Positions 1-8,225 of a stretch of 31,106 nt of DNA are shown here, piece by piece. Position numbers and translations under genes: made by a program. The stretch covers positions 1 to 31,106 of the forward strand of contig JWZX01002835.1 of NCBI GenBank assembly GCA_001275005.1. Reading direction: 5' to 3'. How positions within the stretch are numbered: position 1 is the stretch's first letter; every line of letters starts with the position of its first letter. The notes under the pieces were generated by a model that was not told where the DNA came from, ran no database searches, and saw only the letters and a list, made by a program, of their open reading frames with translations. This DNA is from Chrysochromulina tobinii. Taxonomy: Eukaryota; Haptophyta; Prymnesiales; Chrysochromulinaceae.

Positions 1-139
1 ACGCGAGGCACATGCGGCGGCGCACCGCATCAGGATTGTGCCAGTTGACGTTCCCTCCAAGGCCGATCAGCCGCGTGAGCTCCGCCTCGTTGCCGTCCCT
101 TGCGGCATTGTACACGGCCCGGCCCATCGAGTCGCTCAT
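1..139 (-). CDS. Ankyrin-repeat protein, 5' exon (partial)
   Basis: The minus strand opens with an ATG at 137-139 and stays open for 46 codons to the left edge. The peptide begins MSDSMGRAVYNAARDGNEAE and continues LTRLIGLGGNVNWHNP. This has the ankyrin pattern of two short helices (AVYNAARDGNEAELTRLIGLG) followed by a beta-turn (NVNWHNPD). Ankyrin repeats mediate protein-protein contact; no partner can be named. After HNPD the reading AVRRRMCLA departs from the repeat, and a GTGCGC that could be a splice donor follows, so an intron may begin near position 20-25. The rest of the gene lies outside the window. The start is chosen as the first ATG; upstream sequence shows no further repeat. Confidence 0.6.
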   Translation of the reverse strand, partial: MSDSMGRAVYNAARDGNEAELTRLIGLGGNVNWHNPDAVRRRMCLA

Positions 140-1018
140 CGCGTCCGCCGCGCTCTACAGGCCTTCGCCCGCTCGGACACCTGCGCATTCGGGGGGGCAC
201 GCGCGACTCCGCTGTGACGCTCGGGAGGCGGCGGCGCGCACTCCGTCGCGGCGCGGCGCATGCAGCTCGCCCACACGCCCCTCGACGCTCGATGCGACCA
301 CGGCGCGCAGTCGAGGCTGCCGCAACGCCTGGCTCCCGAGGCCCCGAGCGGCGTGGTGTGGGCGTGCGAAGCAGCGGGCGAAGCAGGCCATCGGGTTCGA
401 CGAGGGCATTGGGTAATGCGCGCCCGCACGAGGGGATTGCCGAACTCACGTCCACCATTACATTGGGATTGTCTGACCGCCAACTTTTGGAAGCCCTCTG
501 TGAAACGTTTTGTGCAACGTCTGTGAAGAGCCCGTGGGCGGCGCGCGAGGTGTGCGGTGGGCACTTGTCCCTGGTCCACGTGGGCGAACCTCCAAGCGGG
601 GTGCCTCGCCCGCTCGTGCCACTCTGATCATACTGGTAGGTGGGGGGCTGCAACCCTGAACCCACGCAGTTTGAGTTTTTCACCCGGAACGATCACCGCC
701 CCCGGCCCCGCACGATCGTCCCCGAAAGGGACTTGCAACAATCGCGAGGGCACGGCTGCGAGATCGGGCGAGAGGGGGAGTGCACGACCGTGACTAACCC
801 CGTCGACTAACCCCGCAGCTCTTGAGCCGCAATGGCCAATGCGCGCTGAACGGGGCGTGTACCGTGTTGCCTGATGCGTGATGGTGATGCGGGCCGTTCG
901 ATCCGACGGATCAGCCTCAACCAACGTGGACACCACGTCTTGGCCTCAACACTCGGTTTGCTGACACCGTACGACGCTTAGTATGCGACGAGCTGCCTGG
1001 GGGAGCCCCCCTCGCCAC
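140..1018. other. Intergenic, no gene recognised
   Basis: High-GC sequence with several overlapping open frames on both strands, none with recognisable domain structure; compositions rich in Arg/Pro/Ala/Ser are typical of shadow frames at this GC. It should hold the promoter of the ankyrin gene (right of 139) and distal 3' sequence of the calpain. A short GC hairpin (GGGGGAGCCCCCC, about 1000-1012) is the only visible local structure. Confidence 0.45.
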
Positions 1019-1058
1019 GTGTACGCTGCCCCTGTTGGCATGTGTTACTTACTTACTA
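1019..1058 (-). promoter_or_regulatory. Downstream element shared with the GH5 gene
   Basis: Read on the minus strand this stretch contains AGTAAGTAA, then ACAYGCCA, then GGCAGCGTA. The same order and spacing recur at 12275-12315, just after the stop codon of another minus-strand gene. Here it is about 400 bp beyond the calpain stop. It could be a 3' processing element or a dispersed repeat; GTAAGT also equals a consensus U1-binding donor. Confidence 0.3.
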
Positions 1059-1354
1059 GTAGACACATAACATGAAACATGTACGGCTCATCGAACTTCG
1101 AACACAGTCGCTCCTATGTGCGGCTGAGGTCTGGGGACGTGTAGGACGCAGGCTGTGCCTCGACCACCATTTCGCATCTGTCCCGATCCGCGTCTGCGTG
1201 CCTCTCGAGCCGGGCCTCTCCTTTCGCTCGCTCCCCGTCGCCACTGGATTCCGCTCGACCCAGCCACCGGCCACTCGCCCGCAGCGGCTCGGAGCACAGC
1301 GGCTCAGAGCACTTTCACAGCGGCTCGCTTTCACAGCGGCTCGCTTGGAGCAGA

Positions 1355-1483
1355 GCGGCTCAGAGCAGCACGTCGTAGTCGGCGATCAAGGGTCATCAAT
1401 GGCCATCAATGGTCATCAAGGCTCATCAAGGCTCAGAGCAGCGCGTCGAAGCGGCTCAGAGCAGCACGTCGTAGTCGGCGATC
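1355..1483 (-). repeat. Duplicated calpain terminal exon segment, period 96 bp
   Basis: A 33-bp block containing the last codons and stop of the calpain (sense IADYDVLL-stop) occurs at 1451-1483 and is repeated identically at 1355-1387. Between the copies lie CTGAT-like repeat units in sense orientation, the same material that fills the introns. Both copies encode the same C-terminus, so a splice between them would not alter the protein. Further left (1285-1355) are shorter CAGCGGCTCGCTT/GAGCGGCTCAGAG repeats. Confidence 0.7.
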
Positions 1484-4400
1484 TTGTGGCCGCGCGCCTT
1501 GAGCCGCTTGCGCATCTCGGGGAAGAAGGACTCCTTCGCCTCCGGGTTGCCCGTCAGTTGGATGTACGCGGACTCGAGCGCGTTGAGCGCGAGATTGATG
1601 TCGAGATAGCCCTCGTCGTTGTCACGCACGGGGCGTAAGAAGAAGGTGACGATGAGCTTGCGCGCGCGTGACTTGTCGGGCGGGCGCGCGCGCAGCAGCT
1701 TCCAGATGCGGCTGACGATGAACCAGCGCACGATGGTACGTGCGGCCTCGTTCTCGACCTGCTCGCAATTACGGCGCGCAATCGGGGAGGCTCATCAGGG
1801 AGGCTCATCAAGGGCAATCAGAGGTGATCAGAGGCGAGCACCTGCTCGACACGGCGCGCAACCGGGGAGGCTCATCAGGGAGGCTCATCATGGGCAATCA
1901 GAGGTGATCAGAGGCGAGCACCTGCTCGGCACGGCGCGCAATCGGGGAGGCTCATCAGGGAGGCTCATCAAGGGCAATCAGAGGTGATCAGAGGCGAGCA
2001 CCTGCTCGGCACGGCGCGCGTCCGCGGCCGCCTTGGAGAGTTGTTCGATGCGCAGGCTTGGCTGGTCGCAGTACACCTGCATGCAATGAGGGAGGGCACT
2101 CAGCATGCAATGAGGGAGGGCACTCAGCATGCAATGAGGGAGGGCACTCAGCATGCAATGAGGGAGGGCACTCAGCATGCATCGAAGGAGGGCTTTTTGC
2201 ACGGCCATCGGCACGCGGTCATCAGCATGGTCATCAGCACGGCCATCAGGGCGTCATCTGGGCGTCATCAAAGGTCATCAGCACGGTCATCAGCATGCTC
2301 CAAAAGGGCGCCCACCTCGATGTCATAGGGCATCTCCACGCCCTTCTTGTACGTCATTGGGATGAGCAGGTACGGTGTGTCGGCCTCGAGACGAAACGGT
2401 TTCGCCGTCTCGATCGCCTGACGAAACCCACTTTGGCAGCGCACGTCCTCGAGCGAGAGCGATCCGTCATCCACTGTGACGTAGAAGCCTATCCCTTCGT
2501 AATGGACGCCCACCTGAAACATAGGAAAGCCGTCCGTGGCCATCAGTGGGCCATCAGTAGGCCATCAGTAGGCCATCAAATGGCCATCAGTAGGCCATCA
2601 GGGCGTCATCAGGGCGTCATCAGGGCGTCATCAGGGCGTCATCAGGGCGTCATCAGGGCGTCATCAGGGCGTCATCAGGGCGTCATCAGGGCGTCATCTC
2701 GGAGCACTCACCTGACCCTCCGTGAAGCCGCCGCCCTCGGGCAGACGTTCACGCGACTCTTGCCGAAGGAAGAGCTCACACGTGGCCGTGCGCGAGGCGC
2801 GCATCATGTAGATAGGATTGCGCACCTGTGGGGAGAGGGCGCGCCGTAGTGAGCACTGGCATTCGAGCCGTCCATCAATGTCGAGAGGGTTGCGTACCCA
2901 GCTCGCGTGGTTGCGGCAGCCGCCCGCCGAGTTTCCCGCCCATTCGCCGGCGAGCTCGTGATGATGCCACGTCGACGGCTCAATGCGCCGCAGCTGCGCG
3001 CGCTCGTCATCCGTGTACCTGATGAAGTAGGTAATCAGGGAGGTCACTCAGGGAGGCCATCAGGGAGGTCATCAAGGAGCTCACTCAGGGAGGTCATCAG
3101 GGAGGTCATCAAGGAGCTCACTCAGGGAGGTCATCAGGGAGGTCATCAGGGAGGTCATCAAGGAGCTCACTCAGGGAGGTCATCAGGGAGGTCATCAAGG
3201 AGCTCACTCAGGGAGGTCATCAGAGAGGCCACTCAGCGTACACGAGCAGCTCGAAATCGCCCAGCTTGTGGGGCTCGAACGTGGACGGCACGATGGCGTA
3301 CGAGAGCGGAGGCTCCGCCGCGCCGCTGCCCGCGCCGCCGCGCGCCGCGCGCCCGCCGCCGCTGTAGAGCGCAAGCGCGCGCGCGCGTGCGCCCGTTGAA
3401 CGCCCTCTCGGCCCGTCTTCGTCGTGTGGGATCGGCGTCACAAACTCGGCGGCCACTTCGAAGGTGGGCGAGAAGGTCGTCTTGTCGATGATGTCGCCGC
3501 CGTCGGCCAGCTTGCGACCGTCCAAACGGAGCAACTTGCGCTCCGACTGCTCGGTAGGGAGCACTGCGACGATGAACCCCATGAGGAAGTTGGCGTCTTT
3601 GGGCTTCTTCTTCTTCTTCGACTGGACCGCCTTCTTCTTCGAGTGGAGCGCGGCTTCTGAGACTTCCGGGTTGTGGCGTGCGAGCACCACCGAGACTCGC
3701 GCCGGACGCGACAGCTGTAGATGGTACTGCTCGTTCTTGCGCCACGTGTAAAAGTTGCGGCAGCCGCCCGCGTTCGCCTCCGTCCACGCGCCCGCCACGT
3801 GTAGTGTCTTGAGAGGCGGGATGGGCTCAGGCGGCTGCTCGAGGGGCTCGGAGGTGAGGATGACGATGCGGAAGATGCCCTTGCCGCCGGGGGCGAAGGT
3901 AGACGGGATGAGGACGAACCTGCCGTAATCAGAGGCCATCAGAGGGCCATCAGCTGATTGCACGGGATGAGGGACGGACCGTCATCAGAGGCCATCAGAG
4001 GGCCATCAGCTGATTGCACGGGATGCGGGACGGACCGTCATCAGAGGCCATCAGAGGGCCATCAGCTGATTGCACGGGATGAGGGACGGACCGTAATCAG
4101 AGGTCATCAGAGGGCCATCAGCTGATTGCATGGGATGCGGGACGGACCGTTGCATAGAGAAGAGCCCGGGCTCATTCTCCTCGTCCATGGTGTTGCAGGT
4201 CACGTCACGGTACGCCATGAACGGCGTCGAGTCGACGACCTCATCTCCCTCGATCTCGTCCGAATCGAAGAGCACCCTGCGCCGGTAGACCTCATCGCCG
4301 CGCATGATGTACATACCGATCTTCTTCTCGTACACGGGGCCACCCTCGTCCCCGCCACGCTTGCGACCTCCGTCGCTCGCGGAGAGCACGCGACCCGTGA

Positions 4401-6435
4401 GCGCCGCTGGGTTGGTGCGCGGGTCGGGCTGCATGCAGCAAACGAAGGCAGGCCGTCAGTGGCAGTTGGTGTGGCAGTGCGTCGCAATACGTGGCGATCA
4501 GCTGCCAGCAGAGGCCATCAGCAGCCATCAGCAGCCTTCCGCAGCCCTCCGTAGCACTCCGTAGCACTCGCCTGCATGAGCAAGAAGACTGCCTGCGTCT
4601 CGTTCGGGCCCGTGCGGATCTCATACTGCGGATTCTTACGCCACTCTGGGAAATTGAAGCAGCCACCCGCCGTCTGCTCCGTCCACTCTCCCTCGATCTC
4701 GTAACGGCACCTGAGGAGGCAGGCAATCATAGGTGATCAGTGGCGACCCAGTGGCACTCGGATCTCCCTCAGATCTCGCTCAGATCTCGCTCGAGCTCGT
4801 GACGTCACCAGCTGCCCGGCGGCGGGCGCTCAACACGGCGCTGCCCACGCAGCAGCTTGGCCGGATTGCACTCCTGGAAGATGCGGCACACGTAGATCTT
4901 ATTAAAGTGCGCTTGGAAGTCCTCCCACGCCATCCAAAAGGTGCCATCGTCCTCGAACTGCACGTTGAGCTTCTCTCGAGCTCGCATGCCGATGGCCGTC
5001 TCCCACTCGCGAGAGTTGTCACTCCACGGGCCCTCCCACTCCTTCATACCCCAGGGGTTCCGCAGCTGGACGAGGCGCAGCTTGCCCTCGCCGTCCCCCA
5101 CCTCTTGCACGTCGATGAGCGAGTACGCGTGGTTCACGAGGATCCCCAGGTCGGTCACCTGCATGCGAACGACGGTTTGCAGCACGCACTCGGATCACTC
5201 AGCATGCACTCGGATCACTCAGCATGCACTCAGCATGCACTCAGCTGAATCTCAATCAGCATGCAAATGAGGAACCGCAGTATGCACTCAGGATGCACTC
5301 AGGATGCACTCAGGATGCAGTCAGCATGCAGTGCGGCGGCCACCTGCATCGCGCCCAGCCCGCCCTTATCCTCCACATCCGTGCGAGAAAGGGCTGCGCC
5401 GAGAAGGTAGGTCCCACCGCCGTCGTCGTGCTCGTGGCCCGCACCCTTCGAGTTGTAACGTTTGAGACGCTTCCAAAAGGAGCCATCGCCGATCTCGAAG
5501 CGAACGTCCTCATCGGTCATGTCGATCGACTCGCCCACGCCACCCGTTAGGTCCACGAGCGCCGCGCTCACCTGATGGGGGGGGCAATCAAGGGTCATCA
5601 GTGGCCATCAGCATGCAACTCTGTGGACAGTTCGCTCCTGCAGCGCCGCGCTCACCGACGCCGCCATCAAGGGCTTCGTACGAGCCGTGGCGGGCAATCA
5701 AGGGTCATCAGGGGCCATAAGCATGCAACGCTCACCGAGCCGCCATCAAGGGCTTCGTACGAGCCGTGGAGGGCAATCAAGGGTCATCAGGGGCCATAAG
5801 CATGCAACGCTCACCGAGCCGCCATCAAGGGCTTCGTACGAGCCGTGGAGCTTCGCGTACGCCTTCTCAAGCAGTGGCACCCAGAGCTCACTCGGGTCCT
5901 TGCCGTGAGCAAAGATGGGTTGGCTCTCCTCATTGCACGGGATGAGCGTGTCCACGCTCACCTCGACCCACTCACCGAACTTGTACAGCAGGAATGTGAT
6001 GAACCCCTTGTTGATGCACTCCCTCGGATCCACCCCTGGCTTGATGAGCGGCCCGAGCAGGTTGCGCGAGGCGATCGACGACATCGCGCCGAGCAGGTAG
6101 CAATCGCCGAGCTCGCCCTGCGCGACGTCGCCCGCGGCCAGGCCGTCCTTGATCAGATCGAGCTGCCCGTCCACCGCGCCCGCGATCTCGTGCGGGCGCA
6201 GCCAGCGCACCGGCTGTCCGTTGTTGAACGGCTTGTCGGCGGGCTCGCCGGTCACGTACAGTGTCGTCGGGATGTCGGCCGGAAAGCGCTGATCGGACCA
6301 CTGCGCATTGCGTGGCAGCCGCGCACACTCCTGCAAGATCTCCACCTGGGACAGATCCTGCGAGGGCGAGAGTCGCAGAGCCGCACAAACGTTGGCGGAA
6401 CAAATTCGTGGACGACGCTCATCTGATTGCAGCAC
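1456..6435 (-). CDS. Calpain-type cysteine protease, 11 exons
   Basis: Calcium-type calpain (peptidase family C2) of about 1035 residues. Exons (minus, 5' to 3'): 5815-6435, 5344-5571, 4809-5158, 4572-4710, 4148-4428, 3242-3919, 2898-3018, 2712-2825, 2316-2513, 2002-2076, 1456-1758; all phases agree and the sum is divisible by three. The active-site Cys is in QGELGDCYLLGA (about C112), His in LVNHAYSLID (about H293) and Asn in LRNPWG (about N317), with the usual 24-residue His-Asn spacing, so it should be catalytic. Three C2-like (calpain domain III) signatures follow: GEWTEQTAGGC, GAWTEANAGGC and GEWAGNSAGGC. No transmembrane segments or penta-EF-hand are seen. The first about 26 codons are uncertain: CTCTCGCCCTCGCAG before DLSQVEIL could be an acceptor, which would move the true start upstream. 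Divergent from the transporter. Confidence 0.9.
1759..2001 (-). other. Calpain intron 10 with 80-bp tandem repeats
   Basis: Joins ARRAEQ to VENEAART. Donor and acceptor both lie in GAGCAG|GT. The intron holds tandem copies with period 80 bp (GAGGCGAGCA at 1831, 1911 and 1991 on the plus strand), each repeating the exon end, donor and sense CTGAT units. Several equivalent donors therefore exist. Confidence 0.8.
2077..2315 (-). other. Calpain intron 9 with 24-bp tandem repeats
   Basis: Joins MPYDIE to VYCDQPSL (GAG|GTGGGC ... CATGCAG|GTGTAC). The acceptor half is a 24-bp unit containing CATGCAATGAGG repeated about four times (2089-2190); the donor half has CTGATGACC-type units in sense orientation. 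Confidence 0.8.
2514..2711 (-). other. Calpain intron 8 with 11-bp tandem repeats
   Basis: Joins GFTEGQ to VGVHYEGI (CAG|GTGAGT ... TTTCAG|GTGGGC). The core is about nine copies of an 11-bp unit, sense CTGATGACGCC, at 2597-2700, followed by CTGATGGCCTA units at 2530-2595. Confidence 0.85.
2826..2897 (-). other. Calpain intron 7, 72 nt, introner-like
   Basis: Joins HASW to VRNPIYMM; without splicing the C2-like repeat is interrupted, although the 72 nt can be read through in frame. The donor (GTACGCAACCCTCT) is a diverged copy of the downstream exon start (GTGCGCAATCCTATCT). The acceptor half contains a block (plus strand CTGTGGGGA, then CGCCGTAGTGAGCACT) that recurs in an intron of a different gene at 27174-27213. 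No CTGAT repeats. Confidence 0.8.
3019..3241 (-). other. Calpain intron 6, CTGAT repeat-filled
   Basis: Joins FELLV to YTDDERAQ (GT|GTACGC ... CATCAG|GTACAC). The body is an array of sense CTGATGACCTCC and CTGAGTGAGCTCC units. Donor and downstream exon start share GTAC-C. Confidence 0.85.
3920..4147 (-). other. Calpain intron 5 with 56-bp tandem repeats
   Basis: Joins FSMQR to FVLIPSTF in phase 2. A 56-bp unit is repeated four times (TGATTG on the plus strand at 3955, 4011, 4067, 4123). Each unit contains a copy of the downstream exon start: exon GTTCGTCCTCATCCCG, intron copies GTCCGTCCCKCATCCC, so every unit presents a potential GT donor. Confidence 0.85.
4429..4571 (-). other. Calpain intron 4, GC-AG
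   Basis: Joins FLLMQ to PDPRTNPA. The donor is CATGCAG|GCGAGT (GC rather than GT) and the acceptor GCATGCAG|CCCGAC; CATGCAG is present at both ends. Confidence 0.7.
4711..4808 (-). other. Calpain intron 3, donor copies next exon
   Basis: Joins PPPGSW to CRYEIEGEW in phase 2. The intron starts GTGACGTCACGAGCTCGAG and the downstream exon GTGCCGTTACGAGATCGAG: 16 of 19 positions match. A few CTGAG/CTGAT units separate them; acceptor CCTCCTCAG. Confidence 0.85.
5159..5343 (-). other. Calpain intron 2, CTGAGTGCATG repeats
   Basis: Joins LGAMQ to VTDLGILVNH. Donor GATGCAG|GTGGCCG and acceptor GCATGCAG|GTGACCG resemble each other; the body is sense CTGAGTGCATC/CTGAGTGCATG units. Confidence 0.85.
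5572..5814 (-). other. Calpain intron 1 with 79-bp tandem repeats
   Basis: Joins EALDGGS to VSAALVDL. The exon end and donor are present three times (CGAGCCGTGG on the plus strand at 5681, 5760, 5839; period 79 bp). The copy nearest the acceptor has donor GTGAGCGCGGCGCT, identical for 14 bases to the downstream exon start, so the uninterrupted ancestral sequence can be read directly. Confidence 0.9.
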
Positions 6436-6748
6436 GGTGTGTGCCAGGGGACGGCAGCGGCACGCACATCGTTTAACACGCGGGCCGTCGTGTCAGACGT
6501 GCCAAACGTCATTTGCCACCTCCAACCGTGTGCAGCCAAGCGGCGGAGTCGGTACGAGGCGGTGGAAGCGGCGGAGGTTGTCCAGAGAGCCGGCAAGTCA
6601 AGGCAAGTCAAGTTTCGAATTGCAGTCCTCTTCATCTATTTGCGGCCAGTCCATGGGTCGTAGATTGAACAGTTCGCATCCTTTAGGGCGAATTTTGCTG
6701 AGATGCGATCGGAGGCGCCGGATCGGGGAAGAACAGTGCTTCGCGAAG
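6436..6748. other. Divergent intergenic region, calpain/transporter
   Basis: Separates the minus-strand calpain from the plus-strand transporter, so it should carry both 5' ends. Locally lower GC around 6598-6700 than its surroundings. No clear TATA box or repeat. A short upstream calpain exon could also lie here. Confidence 0.4.
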
Positions 6749-8185
6749 ATGGCCGTCGCCAATGCGGCGGCGCCCATGAACCGCAACGTGAAGCTGGTGC
6801 TCATATACGTGACGTGCCTCTCCATGTACAGCAGCCTCACGTCCGGCACGCCCATGACCGCGTACGCCCTGCTCCTACGACCCGACGACTACACCGCCAT
6901 CGGCGTCATGTCGGGCATCCAGGGAACCATCAGCCTGGTGATGGCGCTGCCCGCCGGCGCCATCTCCGACTGCTTCGGCCGGCAGGGCATGCTGCGCATC
7001 GCGGGCGTCGTGGCGCTCGTGTCGGCGGCCTACATGGGGGCCATCCTGCTCACACTCGGCACTGAGCTCGAAAACTACTTGGATCAGCACCAGGAGCACG
7101 TGGTGAACGCCGCGATGCCCATCGAAGCTGACAGTCGGCAGCGGCGGCGGTGGCGCAGGTGTGGAAGCCAACCGCTATGGTTTCGATGGCAGCCTCTTCA
7201 GCGGCAGCAGCAGCAGCAGCAGCAGCAGCAGCGGTGGCGCCGGCGCCGACGCCGGCGACGCGAGCGGCCTCGCGGCGGCTGGCGCGGCGCTCGCCACCGG
7301 TAGGTGGAGGTGGGGCGGCACAGCCGATCTGCGGGGCAACTGGGCGGACGAGGCGGCGAGCGGCAATCAGCCGGGTAGCGGCGAGGACGCCGAGGCGACC
7401 CGTATCGCCAACGAACTCTTTTATACTCTGCTCGGCTCTTCAGCACTGTGGGGAATCTTCATGGGCCTGCACTCGGCGCCTCTCGAGGCCCTGTTTGCCG
7501 ATTCGACGGTGTCGGGGCAGCGCTCGAAGCTGTTCGTGTGGCGCTCGTCGCTTCGTACGCTCGGCAACGTCCTCGGGCCTCTTCTCTCGATCGTCATCTT
7601 CTCACAGGTGATCGCCCCTGATGGCCTCTGATTGTCACTGATGGCCTCGGACTGCCTTTGGTCGCCTCTGATCGCCTCTGATCGCCTCTGATCGCCTCTG
7701 GTCGCCTCTGATCGCCTCTGATCGCCTCTGATCGCCTCTGATCGCCTCTGATCGCCTCCGATTACGACTGTCTCACGTCTCGCAGGAGGATGAGTGGACA
7801 CTTTCGCAGCTGCGCCTCGTGATGCTCGTCGGCCTCATCGGCTCCGTCCCGCCCGCGCTCATCCTCTTCGCATTCTCCGATCGACACACGATCGACGCAT
7901 CCGAATCCATCCTTATAAGGAACGCATCCGAATCCATCCAAATAAGGAGCGACAGCAGTCGCGCCACGCGAGAGAGCGCGCGCGTTCCTTTGTTGGAGGA
8001 GAGTTGTGCCTCTGCCAACCTCTCCGCCGCCAACCTCTTCGCCGCCTCCGCCGCCGGCGCCCGCGTCGGCGCCTCTACTCGATCCGCCACCTTGCCGCCA
8101 CCCTTGCCGCCGCCCTTGCCGCCGCCGCCGAGGCCGCCCGCGGTGATCACGACGAGCTCCTCTTCGGCACACATGACCACGAGCT

Positions 8186-8225
<40 letters not shown>

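Noticed and set aside
30-683. 217-codon minus-strand frame at the left end
   Set aside because: Arg/Pro/Ala-rich with no motif, and it overlaps the ankyrin-like exon in a different frame.
2597-2700. Regular short direct repeats resembling a CRISPR array
   Set aside because: The units are contiguous 11-bp repeats without unique spacers and lie inside a eukaryotic intron with good splice sites.
1984-2849. Plus-strand frames with HSACNEGG and GHQ repeats
   Set aside because: Translations of calpain intron repeats on the antisense strand.
6308-6748. N-terminal extension of the transporter frame upstream of 6749
   Set aside because: It overlaps the calpain 5' exon, has no membrane or targeting character, and the methionine at 6749 directly precedes TM1.
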